Shown here: piece by piece, positions 1 to 7,640 of the stretch
How positions within the stretch are numbered: position 1 is the stretch's first letter
Layout of the letters: each line of letters begins with the position of its first letter
Assembly: GCA_002361535.1 (NCBI GenBank)
Contig: DETG01000090.1
Span: 1 to 25,934 of the forward strand
Length of the DNA stretch: 25,934 nt
Source: Prevotella sp. UBA3294
GTDB taxonomy: Bacteria; Bacteroidota; Bacteroidia; Bacteroidales; Bacteroidaceae
Direction of reading: 5' to 3'
The notes under the pieces: generated by a model
Told to the model about the DNA's origin: nothing
Seen by the model: the letters and a program-made list of their open reading frames with translations, nothing else
Databases searched by the model: none
Program-made: the position numbers and the translations under genes

Positions 1-1566
1 TTCAACCGTCCGAACCTCTATTACGAGGTCAGGCAGAAGAACAAAGAGATCGATAAGCAGATTGTGAAATTCATCCGCCAAAACCCCGGGAAGAGCGGTA
101 TCATCTACTGTCTGTCAAGAAAGAAAGTGGAGGAGCTCGCCGCGGTGCTGTGTGCCAATGAGATCAAGGCTGCTCCTTATCATGCTGGTTTGGACAGTGC
201 CACACGTTCACAGACACAGGATGATTTCCTGATGGAGAAGATCGATGTGATTGTGGCTACCATCGCTTTCGGAATGGGTATCGACAAGCCCGATGTGCGT
301 TTTGTGATTCACTACGATATTCCAAAGAGTCTTGAAGGCTATTACCAGGAGACGGGACGTGCCGGTCGTGATGGTGGTGAAGGAAAATGCATCGCATTCT
401 ATTCTTACAAAGACCTGCAGAAATTAGAGAAGTTCATGGAGGGTAAACCCGTGGCAGAACAGGACATCGGTCGCCAGCTGCTGCAGGAGACTGCTGCCTA
501 TGCAGAATCATCGGTATGCCGACGGAAGATGCTGCTCCATTATTTTGGTGAGGATTATACTCAAGAGAACTGCGGCAGTTGCGACAACTGTCTCCATCCC
601 AAGAAGAAAATCGAGGGCGAGGAAGCTCTGTTGATCGTACTCCGTGCCGTACAGGTGATCAAGGAGGATTTCCGCACGGATTATGTGATTGACTTCGTGA
701 CAGGAAAAGCTACCGATGATATCGTGGCGCATAAACACGACCAGTTAGAGGAGTTCGGGTCAGGTGAGGATCTGGATCCGAAGCTCTGGAATCCAGTGAT
801 TCGTCAGGCGCTGATTGCAGGTTTACTACGCAAAGATGTGGAGAACTATGGTCTGCTGAAGCTGACAGCTGAAGGGAAACGATATATGAAAAAGCCAGAG
901 TCGTTCCTCATTGTTGAAGATCATGAGTTTAATGACGATGACGATGATGACATGACCGATGGACAGGGTGCAGCCCTCGATCCTACACTCTATGCCATGC
1001 TGAAGGACTTGAGGCGAGTGGTGGCAAAACGTCATCAGCTGCCTCCGTATGTGGTGTTCATGGACGGCTCTCTGGAACAAATGGCTACTGTCTATCCTGT
1101 CACATTAGAGGAACTGCAGAATATTCAGGGTGTGGGTGCTGGTAAGGCTCGTAAGTTTGGAAAGGAGTTCGTGGCACTGATCAAGAAACATTGTGAGGAG
1201 AACCAGATAGAACGTCCTGAGGACTTGCGTGTGCGCACTGTGGCAAAGAAGAGTATGCTGAAGGTGAAGATTATCCAGAGCATCGACAGACAGGTTGCCC
1301 TCGATGATATCGCCAACGCTCAAGGTCTGGAATTTGAGGAGTTGCTCGACGAGGTGGAGGCTATCGTCTATAGTGGAACCAAGCTGAACATTGACTATTT
1401 CTTAGATGAGGTGATGGATGAAGATCATGTAGATGATATCTTCGATTACTTCCGTGAGAGTGAAACGGATGACCTGGAGACGGCCATGGAGGAGCTGGGA
1501 AGTGATTACTCTGAAGATGAGGTACGACTGGTGCGTATCAAGTTCCTCAGTGACATGGCAAACTAA
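1..1566 (+). CDS. recQ: ATP-dependent DNA helicase RecQ, 5'-truncated by window edge
   Basis: The open frame runs from base 1, so the N-terminal helicase lobe with Walker A and DEAH box lies outside the window; 521 residues remain. Visible are the second RecA-like lobe, with FGMGIDKPD and the arginine-finger motif ETGRAGRDG at residues 117-125. Next is the RecQ zinc site (Cys173, Cys191, Cys194, Cys197), then a winged-helix region, an Asp-rich linker near residue 315, and an HRDC domain at about 324-406. An acidic C-terminal extension of roughly 115 residues follows. RecQ is a 3'-5' helicase that acts in the cytoplasm in recombination and replication-fork repair. The GTG at base 64 is not the start, because RecQ-like sequence (FNRPNLYYEV) precedes it in frame. 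The gene ends just before a strong terminator. Identification is firm; which RecQ paralogue this is cannot be told. Confidence 0.95.
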   Translation, partial: FNRPNLYYEVRQKNKEIDKQIVKFIRQNPGKSGIIYCLSRKKVEELAAVLCANEIKAAPYHAGLDSATRSQTQDDFLMEKIDVIVATIAFGMGIDKPDVRFVIHYDIPKSLEGYYQETGRAGRDGGEGKCIAFYSYKDLQKLEKFMEGKPVAEQDIGRQLLQETAAYAESSVCRRKMLLHYFGEDYTQENCGSCDNCLHPKKKIEGEEALLIVLRAVQVIKEDFRTDYVIDFVTGKATDDIVAHKHDQLEEFGSGEDLDPKLWNPVIRQALIAGLLRKDVENYGLLKLTAEGKRYMKKPESFLIVEDHEFNDDDDDDMTDGQGAALDPTLYAMLKDLRRVVAKRHQLPPYVVFMDGSLEQMATVYPVTLEELQNIQGVGAGKARKFGKEFVALIKKHCEENQIERPEDLRVRTVAKKSMLKVKIIQSIDRQVALDDIANAQGLEFEELLDEVEAIVYSGTKLNIDYFLDEVMDEDHVDDIFDYFRESETDDLETAMEELGSDYSEDEVRLVRIKFLSDMAN

Positions 1567-1590
1567 TAAGACATCCTTGATTATCAAATA

Positions 1591-1629
1591 AAGCAGCGTT
1601 TTCTTGTGTGAAAACGCTGCTTTTTATTT
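1591..1629. terminator. Intrinsic terminator between convergent recQ and the hypothetical gene
   Basis: A perfect 13-bp inverted repeat (AAGCAGCGTTTTC at 1591-1603, GAAAACGCTGCTT at 1610-1622) has a 6-nt loop and is followed on the plus strand by TTTATTT. The arms begin and end in A/T, so it can serve recQ and also the convergent minus-strand gene that ends at 1636. Confidence 0.9.
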
Positions 1630-1635
1630 AACCTC

Positions 1636-2385
1636 TTATCTTCTTCCCCCGAATGTACCTTTCGTCTTTGTCTTGTCGTTGTTTGCACCCGGAGCGGTAG
1701 TCTGTCCATGCGAGGATGTAGAGCTGCTGCGCGTGGTGGTAGTCGTCGTTACGGTACGTGTACGTGAGAGACTGTTGTCGTTATACATCTGACGGGTGGT
1801 GTGGGTCTGCACACCGTTGTGATGAGTGGCTTGGCTACGCCAGTTGTCGTTTCTGCTGTTCGAAGGAACATCGCGCCAGGTAGGCTTGGGTCTTCCCGTC
1901 ATGGCGGGACGCACATTCACTGGCTGGTTGAAATGACGATGAGCGTAGTAGCTGGTTGTACCGATGTTCCGTCCACCGCGGAAGGTATCGTAGGCTGTAG
2001 GCCTGCTTGTCATGTAGAAACGTGTACGGTCTGTGTACATCGTGTAGATCCGGAACTCAAACCGGTTCTTTGTCCAGTAGAGAGGACGGTAGAAATAGTT
2101 TGTGTCCTGATAAGCCTCATACTGATACACGGAAAGCACATAACGGAGATCGCTGTTACGGCGAGCCCATGCCGAACCAAACAGGTCATTGCGAACAGCA
2201 ACCGTCAACATGTAGTCGAGATTGATCTCATACACTGCCTCGTATTGCTCAGGACTCAGCCGGAGCTCATAGGCCATTTTGTCGGTGAGGAACAGGGCTT
2301 CATGACGAGCCTCGGTGTATGTGATTGCCTTGGCAGATGTGACCATTGTCAGCATCAGAGCCATCATCATCATGATCTTTTTCAT
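1636..2385 (-). CDS. Secreted conserved hypothetical with Thr/Ser/Arg-rich C-terminal tail
   Basis: The 249-residue protein starts MKKIMMMMALMLTMVTSAKA, a clear Sec signal peptide probably cleaved after Ala20, so it is periplasmic or outer-membrane associated. Residues about 24-75 form a helical segment (ARHEALFLTDKMAYELRLS, then an EINLDY motif), followed by a Tyr/Phe/Arg-rich region. The last 90 residues are low complexity, with a run of six Thr flanked by Arg and Ser. From memory the LTDKMAYEL/EINLDY segment recurs in uncharacterised Bacteroidales proteins, but I cannot name a family. It is convergent with recQ and divergent from the PUL, so it is probably monocistronic from the promoter near 2475. 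No function is proposed. Confidence 0.75.
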   Translation of the reverse strand: MKKIMMMMALMLTMVTSAKAITYTEARHEALFLTDKMAYELRLSPEQYEAVYEINLDYMLTVAVRNDLFGSAWARRNSDLRYVLSVYQYEAYQDTNYFYRPLYWTKNRFEFRIYTMYTDRTRFYMTSRPTAYDTFRGGRNIGTTSYYAHRHFNQPVNVRPAMTGRPKPTWRDVPSNSRNDNWRSQATHHNGVQTHTTRQMYNDNSLSRTRTVTTTTTTRSSSTSSHGQTTAPGANNDKTKTKGTFGGRR

Positions 2386-2474
2386 AATCGGATACTTTTA
2401 AGTGGTGATACCTATTTATTATATAACTCTCTTGATGGTTTTCTGGAAAACGCATCATCTTTTTATTTCTGCTG

Positions 2475-2506
2475 CAAAATAACACAAATCTTCTCAGATA
2501 TGCAAA
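2475..2506 (-). promoter_or_regulatory. Predicted Bacteroidota-type promoter for the hypothetical gene at 1636-2385
   Basis: Read on the minus strand, TTTG (2503-2506) is followed 20 nt later by TTATTTTG (2475-2482), close to the Bacteroidota sigma-ABfr pattern TTTG-N19..21-TAnnTTTG. It would give a leader of roughly 80 nt. The same -7 form (TTAnTTTG) is seen ahead of the outer-membrane protein gene at the other end of the window. Confidence 0.55.
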
Positions 2507-2518
2507 GGAATTCTCCTA

Positions 2519-2584
2519 AAAATGGTGGGGAAAACCTCTTAAAAGTGTAGAAAAGCCCCTTTTGAAAGGAGGGAAACCCCGAAA
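2519..2584. repeat. Weak 22-bp periodic repeat upstream of susC (three units)
   Basis: Units start at 2519, 2541 and 2563, exactly 22 bp apart. Each has an A-run, a G-rich GTGGGG/GGAGGG-like stretch, a second A-run and a C-run (AAAACC, AAAAGCCCC, GAAACCCC). By eye, units 1 and 2 match at about 13 of 22 positions, units 1 and 3 at about 11, and units 2 and 3 at about 10. This is weaker than the arrays near 23.1 and 23.4 kb but has the same period. It lies about 150 bp upstream of the susC -7 element, so it could bind a regulator or be a decayed array. Confidence 0.4.
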
Positions 2585-2734
2585 AATGTACAAATTACAC
2601 CTCTATATTCCATCCACTTTTTTTGAAACAGGTATAATTATTAATACTCTGTTTATCAATATGATACAACATTTTTGGAGATTTCGAAATCCACTTTTTC
2701 ACTTGTATTCCCATATTTCGATTCCTTTTTTCTC

Positions 2735-2742
2735 TATCTTTG
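2735..2742 (+). promoter_or_regulatory. Predicted -7 element of the PUL (susC) promoter
   Basis: TATCTTTG at 2735-2742 matches TAnnTTTG exactly. A start site a few bases downstream would leave a leader of about 45 nt before the susC ATG at 2795. No convincing TTTG -33 box sits at the usual distance, as expected of a promoter that needs an activator, but that is inference. Confidence 0.6.
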
Positions 2743-2794
2743 CAACACAATCATGAACGATCGCAAATTCATTCAATAATTAAAAACCTAAAGT

Positions 2795-5700
2795 ATGAAA
2801 CAAAAAAGGTATCTATTCCTGTTATTGGCATTTTTATTGTCGGTAACTACCTTTGCCCAGAAACAGAATTTCTCGGGTACAGTGTTTGATGCGACAGGAG
2901 AACCAGTTATCGGTGCTTCTGTTGTTCAGAAAGGAACATCGAACGGTGCGATTACCGATCTCGATGGTCGTTTTAACATCAGTGTGGAGCCGGGATCTAC
3001 CTTGGTAGTATCCTACGTCGGCTATGTATCGCAAGAACTAAAGGCTGCGCCTGACATGCGCATTACCTTAAATGACGACACCCAGTTACTGAACGATGTT
3101 GTCGTGATCGGTTACGGTGTGCAGAAAAAGAGTGTGGTGACAGCTTCTATTGCCAAGGTGTCCTCCGACGACCTCGATGGCAAGACCCGTCTTCGTGCAG
3201 AGGATGCCCTGAAGGGAATGGCTGCTGGTGTACAGGTGACCTCTGCCTCCGGACAACCTGGTTCCAAGTCAATGATCCGTATCCGTGGTATCGGAACCAT
3301 CAACGACTCTAATCCTCTTTATATTATAGATGGTATGCCGACCGATCAGGATGGTATGGAGAGCGTGAACCCCAGCGATATCGAGAGTATCGAGGTACTG
3401 AAGGATGCTGCCTCTGGTGCCATCTACGGTGCCCGTGCCGCCAACGGTGTGATCTTAGTGACCACCAAGAAGGGTAAGGTGGGGAAGGCCAGCATCAACT
3501 ACAACTTCTCTTATGGCTGGCAGTCAGCTTGGAAGAAACGTGATGTCACAGGCGCCATGGACTATGCCATCCTGCAGAACGAGCGTGCCGTACAAACCGG
3601 TTCAGCTCCTCTCTATGCCGATCCGCACAATCTCATCGATGCCAATGGCGAACCCATCAAGGGCTTTGGCACCAACTGGCAGGATCTGCTGTTCAACGAC
3701 AATGCACCTATCCAGCAGCATGACCTCTCCATCAGCGGTGCTTCAGAGAAAGTAAACTACTACCTCTCTCTGGGCTACTTCACACAGGAGGGTATCGTGG
3801 GTGGTAACTACGGACAGTCGAACTACGACCGTCTGACACTGCGTTCGAACAACCAGTTCAACCTCTTCGACGACTCCAAGGAGCGCAATTTCCTGAATAA
3901 GCTCGACCTGGGTGCAAACCTTTCTTATATGCGCGTGCATAATACAGGTATCGACGCCAACTCCACATGGGGTTCTCCTCTGGGATCAGCACTCTATCTG
4001 GCTCCTACACTGCCCGTCACACTGACACAGCTGGGTTACGACAAAGTGGGTGAAGAGATGATCCCCCGCTACGCTCAGGCTATGATCGACCGCTACAGTG
4101 CCTACGACCTCTACTATGATGCCCACGGTAATCCTTATACGATTCCCGGTTATGTGGGCAGCTACCAGGAGCAGAACAACCCCATCGCCATGATGCAGGG
4201 CAATCCCTCCAGGAACTGGAGTCATAAGTTCATGCCGAAGTTCTCACTCGACTTACAGCTCTTCGATGAACTCAGATATCACTTCACCTACAGTGCTGAA
4301 CTCTCCTTCTGGGGCTATAATGCTGCCACCCTGCAGAAGTACTACCTATCGGGCAACAACAATGCCGACCACACCTCTGCCACGGCATACAAAGGAAACA
4401 ACACCACTTGGCAGATTGAAAACACGCTTACTTACGACAAGATATTCGGCAAGCACACCATCGGTGTAGTACTAGGACAGAGTGCCCTGAAATTCAAGGG
4501 TGATGAGCTGGGCGGTTCTCACTGGAACCTGGTGAATATCAACAAGCCCTCTATCAACTATACCACAGGTGGTGACTTGGAGATTGCTACGGATGCTGAC
4601 GGAAAGATGACAGGTGCTACCAGTCATGTGGGTGTATGGGGCGGTCCTTACACAGAGCATCGTCTGTCATCCCTCTTCGCACGTTTCAGTTACAACTACG
4701 ATGAGAAATACATGGTTCAGGCCACCGTTCGTCGTGACGGCTCTAGTCGTTTCGGTGCCAACAACAAATATGGTACCTTCCCTTCAGTATCTGTGGGTTG
4801 GAATATCATGAACGAGGCCTTCATGGAGAGCACCCGCAGTTGGCTTAACAACCTGAAATTCCGCGCCAGCTGGGGTAAGAACGGTAGCGACCGACTTCCC
4901 GACTTCGCCTATACGACCCTGACGGCAATGGGTGGCTCCAGTAACTACTACTACGGTCGTTCGGCAGCTATGGTCTATGGTTCAAAAGCCAATGCACTGT
5001 CCAATGACGACTTGAAGTGGGAAGAGAGTGAGCAGATAGACCTCGGACTCGATTTCGGCTTCTGGAACAACAAACTGACCTTCTCTGTGGATTACTATAT
5101 CAAGAAGACCAACGGCATGCTGAAGGATATGCCTATTCCCTCATACGTAGGTGAGGCTCGTCCACAAGCCAACGTGGGTGACATGGAGAACAGCGGTTGG
5201 GAGTTTGAGCTCGGCTACAAGTGGAACATCGCAGATGCTCACTTCGCCATCAAGGGCAATGCCTCCTATCTGAAGAATGAGCTGAAGAAGCTGGGTAATG
5301 ACACCGGATTCCAGAACTACGGCATCTCGCAGTTCAGCGACGGCGGTACCCGTGCCGAGAACGGACAGCCGTTCCCCTTCTTCTATGGATATAAGACAGC
5401 CGGCATCATCCAGAATGCTGCCGAGGCTGCAGAATACAATAATAAATATGGTACCAGCAAACAGCCAGGTGACTTCCGCTTTGTGGATACAAATGGCGAC
5501 GGTAAGATCAACTCCGACGACCGTACCAATATCGGTAACGGTGTGCCCGACTGGACCTTCGGTCTGAATTTCGATGCAGAGTGGAAGGGCTTCGATCTGA
5601 GTGTCTTCTTCCAGGGCGTGAGCGGTGCTGACGTGTTCGATGCCACCTACCGTCAGGACATCGCCTCGGGTAACTATCCCACTTGGGTGCTCCAGCGTTG

Positions 5701-6019
5701 GACTGGTGAAGGCACCTCGAACACTGTGCCTACACTGGGTAAGTCAGAAAACTGGGTATGCAGCGACATGTACATTCAGGACGGCAGCTACCTGCGTCTG
5801 AAGAACATCACCTTAGGCTACACCCTGCCTCGCAGCATCACGAACAAGATCAATATCAGTCGTCTGCGCATCTACGCCCGTGCTGAGAACCTCTTCACAT
5901 GGACCAAGTACTGGGGCTTCGATCCTGAAATCGGTTCCGGTTCTACCTCTCTCGGTGTTGACTATGGTGTCTATCCGCAGGCACGTACCTACACGATCGG
6001 TTTCAATATCTCACTCTAA
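2795..6019 (+). CDS. SusC-family TonB-dependent outer-membrane oligosaccharide transporter
   Basis: This 1074-residue protein has a Sec signal peptide (cleavage after TTFA, about residue 21) and a carboxypeptidase-regulatory-like domain at about 26-100. The TonB-box-like segment VVVIGYG follows at about 103, then the plug (RIRGIGTIN, PLYIIDGMP, IYGARAANGVILVTTKKGK to about 225) and a long beta-barrel ending in aromatic strands. SusC proteins import oligosaccharides across the outer membrane with TonB energy, lidded by the SusD partner. It heads a six-gene plus-strand operon with susD 20 bp downstream. The substrate, inferred from the GH16/GH5/GH3 genes rather than from SusC itself, is a beta-1,3- or mixed-linkage beta-glucan. 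Length and domain order are normal, and no N-terminal anti-sigma signalling (STN) domain is seen. Confidence 0.95.
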   Translation: MKQKRYLFLLLAFLLSVTTFAQKQNFSGTVFDATGEPVIGASVVQKGTSNGAITDLDGRFNISVEPGSTLVVSYVGYVSQELKAAPDMRITLNDDTQLLNDVVVIGYGVQKKSVVTASIAKVSSDDLDGKTRLRAEDALKGMAAGVQVTSASGQPGSKSMIRIRGIGTINDSNPLYIIDGMPTDQDGMESVNPSDIESIEVLKDAASGAIYGARAANGVILVTTKKGKVGKASINYNFSYGWQSAWKKRDVTGAMDYAILQNERAVQTGSAPLYADPHNLIDANGEPIKGFGTNWQDLLFNDNAPIQQHDLSISGASEKVNYYLSLGYFTQEGIVGGNYGQSNYDRLTLRSNNQFNLFDDSKERNFLNKLDLGANLSYMRVHNTGIDANSTWGSPLGSALYLAPTLPVTLTQLGYDKVGEEMIPRYAQAMIDRYSAYDLYYDAHGNPYTIPGYVGSYQEQNNPIAMMQGNPSRNWSHKFMPKFSLDLQLFDELRYHFTYSAELSFWGYNAATLQKYYLSGNNNADHTSATAYKGNNTTWQIENTLTYDKIFGKHTIGVVLGQSALKFKGDELGGSHWNLVNINKPSINYTTGGDLEIATDADGKMTGATSHVGVWGGPYTEHRLSSLFARFSYNYDEKYMVQATVRRDGSSRFGANNKYGTFPSVSVGWNIMNEAFMESTRSWLNNLKFRASWGKNGSDRLPDFAYTTLTAMGGSSNYYYGRSAAMVYGSKANALSNDDLKWEESEQIDLGLDFGFWNNKLTFSVDYYIKKTNGMLKDMPIPSYVGEARPQANVGDMENSGWEFELGYKWNIADAHFAIKGNASYLKNELKKLGNDTGFQNYGISQFSDGGTRAENGQPFPFFYGYKTAGIIQNAAEAAEYNNKYGTSKQPGDFRFVDTNGDGKINSDDRTNIGNGVPDWTFGLNFDAEWKGFDLSVFFQGVSGADVFDATYRQDIASGNYPTWVLQRWTGEGTSNTVPTLGKSENWVCSDMYIQDGSYLRLKNITLGYTLPRSITNKINISRLRIYARAENLFTWTKYWGFDPEIGSGSTSLGVDYGVYPQARTYTIGFNISL

Positions 6020-6039
6020 CATATAAAAGAATATTCAAT

Positions 6040-7581
6040 ATGAAAAAGCATATGATCATCATAGCAGGTTTCTGTGCAGCAGTATTCATGCTGGCATCCT
6101 GCAGCGACGAATTCCTGGAGGTAAAGAATCCGACAGGTGAGCCTCTGGAAGAATACTATACCACTGAGGAGACACTGAATGAGGCCCTTACCTCTGCCTA
6201 CGCTCCTCTGCACTGGCCCGACTGGGACAATGCTGCCTACAACGACCTTACCATCGACGGTGAGATCATGGGCGATGACTTCTGGGTAGGCGGCGCCAAT
6301 GCCACCGACAATGAGCACTGGCACAAGCTCTTCAACTTCGAGGGTAACGGTAATCAGACCTTAGCCACCCTTTGGGGTGATTTCTACAGCGGTATCAAGC
6401 GCTGCAACGATGCCATCAAGTATGCCGGATGGCCAGGTAATGTCAGCGACAGCTTCCGCCGCTCCATGGAGATGCAGGCCCGTCTGCTGCGTGTCTATTA
6501 CTACAACATCCTGTGGCACTACTATGGCAATGTTCCTTTCTATCTGGAGAATCTCTCATTGCCTTATACGGCACCGCAGCTCACAGCCGATGAAATCTAT
6601 AACCAGTTACTCCCCGAACTGGAAGAAATCATCGCTTCGAATGTGCTGCCCATGCGCTGGGAGGCTGCTGAAAGCGGTCGCGTATCCCAGGCCTTTGCCT
6701 ATATGCTCTATGCCGAGATGGTGATGTATCAGAACGATACAGCCCGTCTGCCACAGGCTCTCACCTACATGAAGCAGATCATCGGCGACAGCAGCTATTC
6801 TCTCAATCCCGACTTTGCCGACCTTTGGTCTGAGAATGGCGAGTGGTGTTCGGAGAGTATCTTCGAGATCAACTACAACGACGATCAGGCACAGCGCGAC
6901 TGGGGCGCAGCGGCTCTCAATGCCGGTGGTACCGTGTTCCCCACCCTCTGCTCTCCCAACGGATGGGGTGGCGGCGAAGGCTGGGACGGTGGTAATGACG
7001 GCTGGGGCTTCCTTCCTGTGAAAGTTGAGACATACAATATGTATGCAGAGAACGACAAGCGCCGTGACGTCACCATCTGGGATGTACATGGCTACACCTA
7101 TACCGAGCGCTATCAGGATACTCACCTCTGGCATGGCAAGTATCGTCCGCAGTCAGAGAACAACAAAGACTGTCCTACCTCGAAGAACCTGAACTACAAC
7201 AACAATAAGCGCATCTACCGCTATGCCGAGACCTTGCTCAATGCAGCCGAGCTACTGCTTGAGACGGGAGGCAGTGCATCAGAGGCTGCCGGTTATGTGA
7301 ACGAAGTTCGTGCCCGTGCAGGACTGGATGCTCTCACCAGTGTCACCCTCGACGATATCCTCAATGAGCGTCACCTGGAGTTCTGTGGTGAAGGCAAGCG
7401 CTATTTCGACCTTGTACGTGCCGAGGGCATCAGCGGTGTCATGACAGAGAAAGCCACCGTGAAGCTCGTGCCCGATACCTACGGCTATCGCACCAACTCT
7501 TGGACACCCAGTAAGAAACACATCCCTCTGGCACAGTCAGAGCTCGATGCTGATCCCACACTGGTACAGAACAACTATTAA
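6040..7581 (+). CDS. SusD/RagB-family surface glycan-binding lipoprotein
   Basis: The 513-residue protein has a lipoprotein signal with lipobox LASC (lipidated Cys21), followed by SDEFLEVKNPTG, the typical SusD opening. TPR-like helices follow (for example SFRRSMEMQARLLRVYYYN) with the conserved C-terminal segment YRYAETLLNAAELL and ILNERHLEFCGEGKRYFDLVR. SusD proteins sit on the cell surface, bind glycan and form the lid of the SusC transporter. A Gly/Trp-rich loop at about residues 307-327 (GWGGGEGWDGG and onward) could lie near the binding face, but this is inference. The gene is 20 bp after susC and 59 bp before the binding-protein gene, in one operon. The start is the first ATG after the short gap and gives a full lipoprotein signal. 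Confidence 0.95.
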   Translation: MKKHMIIIAGFCAAVFMLASCSDEFLEVKNPTGEPLEEYYTTEETLNEALTSAYAPLHWPDWDNAAYNDLTIDGEIMGDDFWVGGANATDNEHWHKLFNFEGNGNQTLATLWGDFYSGIKRCNDAIKYAGWPGNVSDSFRRSMEMQARLLRVYYYNILWHYYGNVPFYLENLSLPYTAPQLTADEIYNQLLPELEEIIASNVLPMRWEAAESGRVSQAFAYMLYAEMVMYQNDTARLPQALTYMKQIIGDSSYSLNPDFADLWSENGEWCSESIFEINYNDDQAQRDWGAAALNAGGTVFPTLCSPNGWGGGEGWDGGNDGWGFLPVKVETYNMYAENDKRRDVTIWDVHGYTYTERYQDTHLWHGKYRPQSENNKDCPTSKNLNYNNNKRIYRYAETLLNAAELLLETGGSASEAAGYVNEVRARAGLDALTSVTLDDILNERHLEFCGEGKRYFDLVRAEGISGVMTEKATVKLVPDTYGYRTNSWTPSKKHIPLAQSELDADPTLVQNNY

Positions 7582-7640
7582 GAATTGAAGAATTGAAGAA
7601 TTCAAAAATTGAAAATTCAAAAATTGGAAAATTGAAGATT
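7582..7640. repeat. AT-rich GAATTGAA-type repetitive spacer between susD and the binding-protein gene
   Basis: The whole 59-bp gap consists of reiterated GAATTGAAGAATT and CAAAAATTGAAAATT units on one strand. A similar spacer occurs at 10062-10112. An in-frame ATG inside it (7593) would add Lys/Ile/Asn-rich residues before the lipoprotein signal and is unlikely to be used. Confidence 0.75.

Larger units (their letters stand above)
2386..2794. other. Gene-free divergent promoter region between the hypothetical gene and susC
   Basis: This 409-bp stretch holds the minus-strand promoter of the hypothetical gene, a weak 22-bp periodic repeat at 2519-2584, an AT-rich T-tract segment (about 2615-2735) and the susC -7 element at 2735. 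Short open frames crossing it have no codon or family support. Confidence 0.7.

Noticed and set aside
1801..2550. 249-codon plus-strand frame opposite the secreted hypothetical
   Set aside because: It is antisense to a gene with a clear signal peptide, is rich in Cys/His as expected of a shadow frame, and runs through the promoter region.
7593..7640. Upstream ATG for the binding-protein gene
   Set aside because: It would place 16 Lys/Ile/Asn-rich residues, coded by a repetitive spacer, ahead of a complete lipoprotein signal, blocking normal lipobox spacing.
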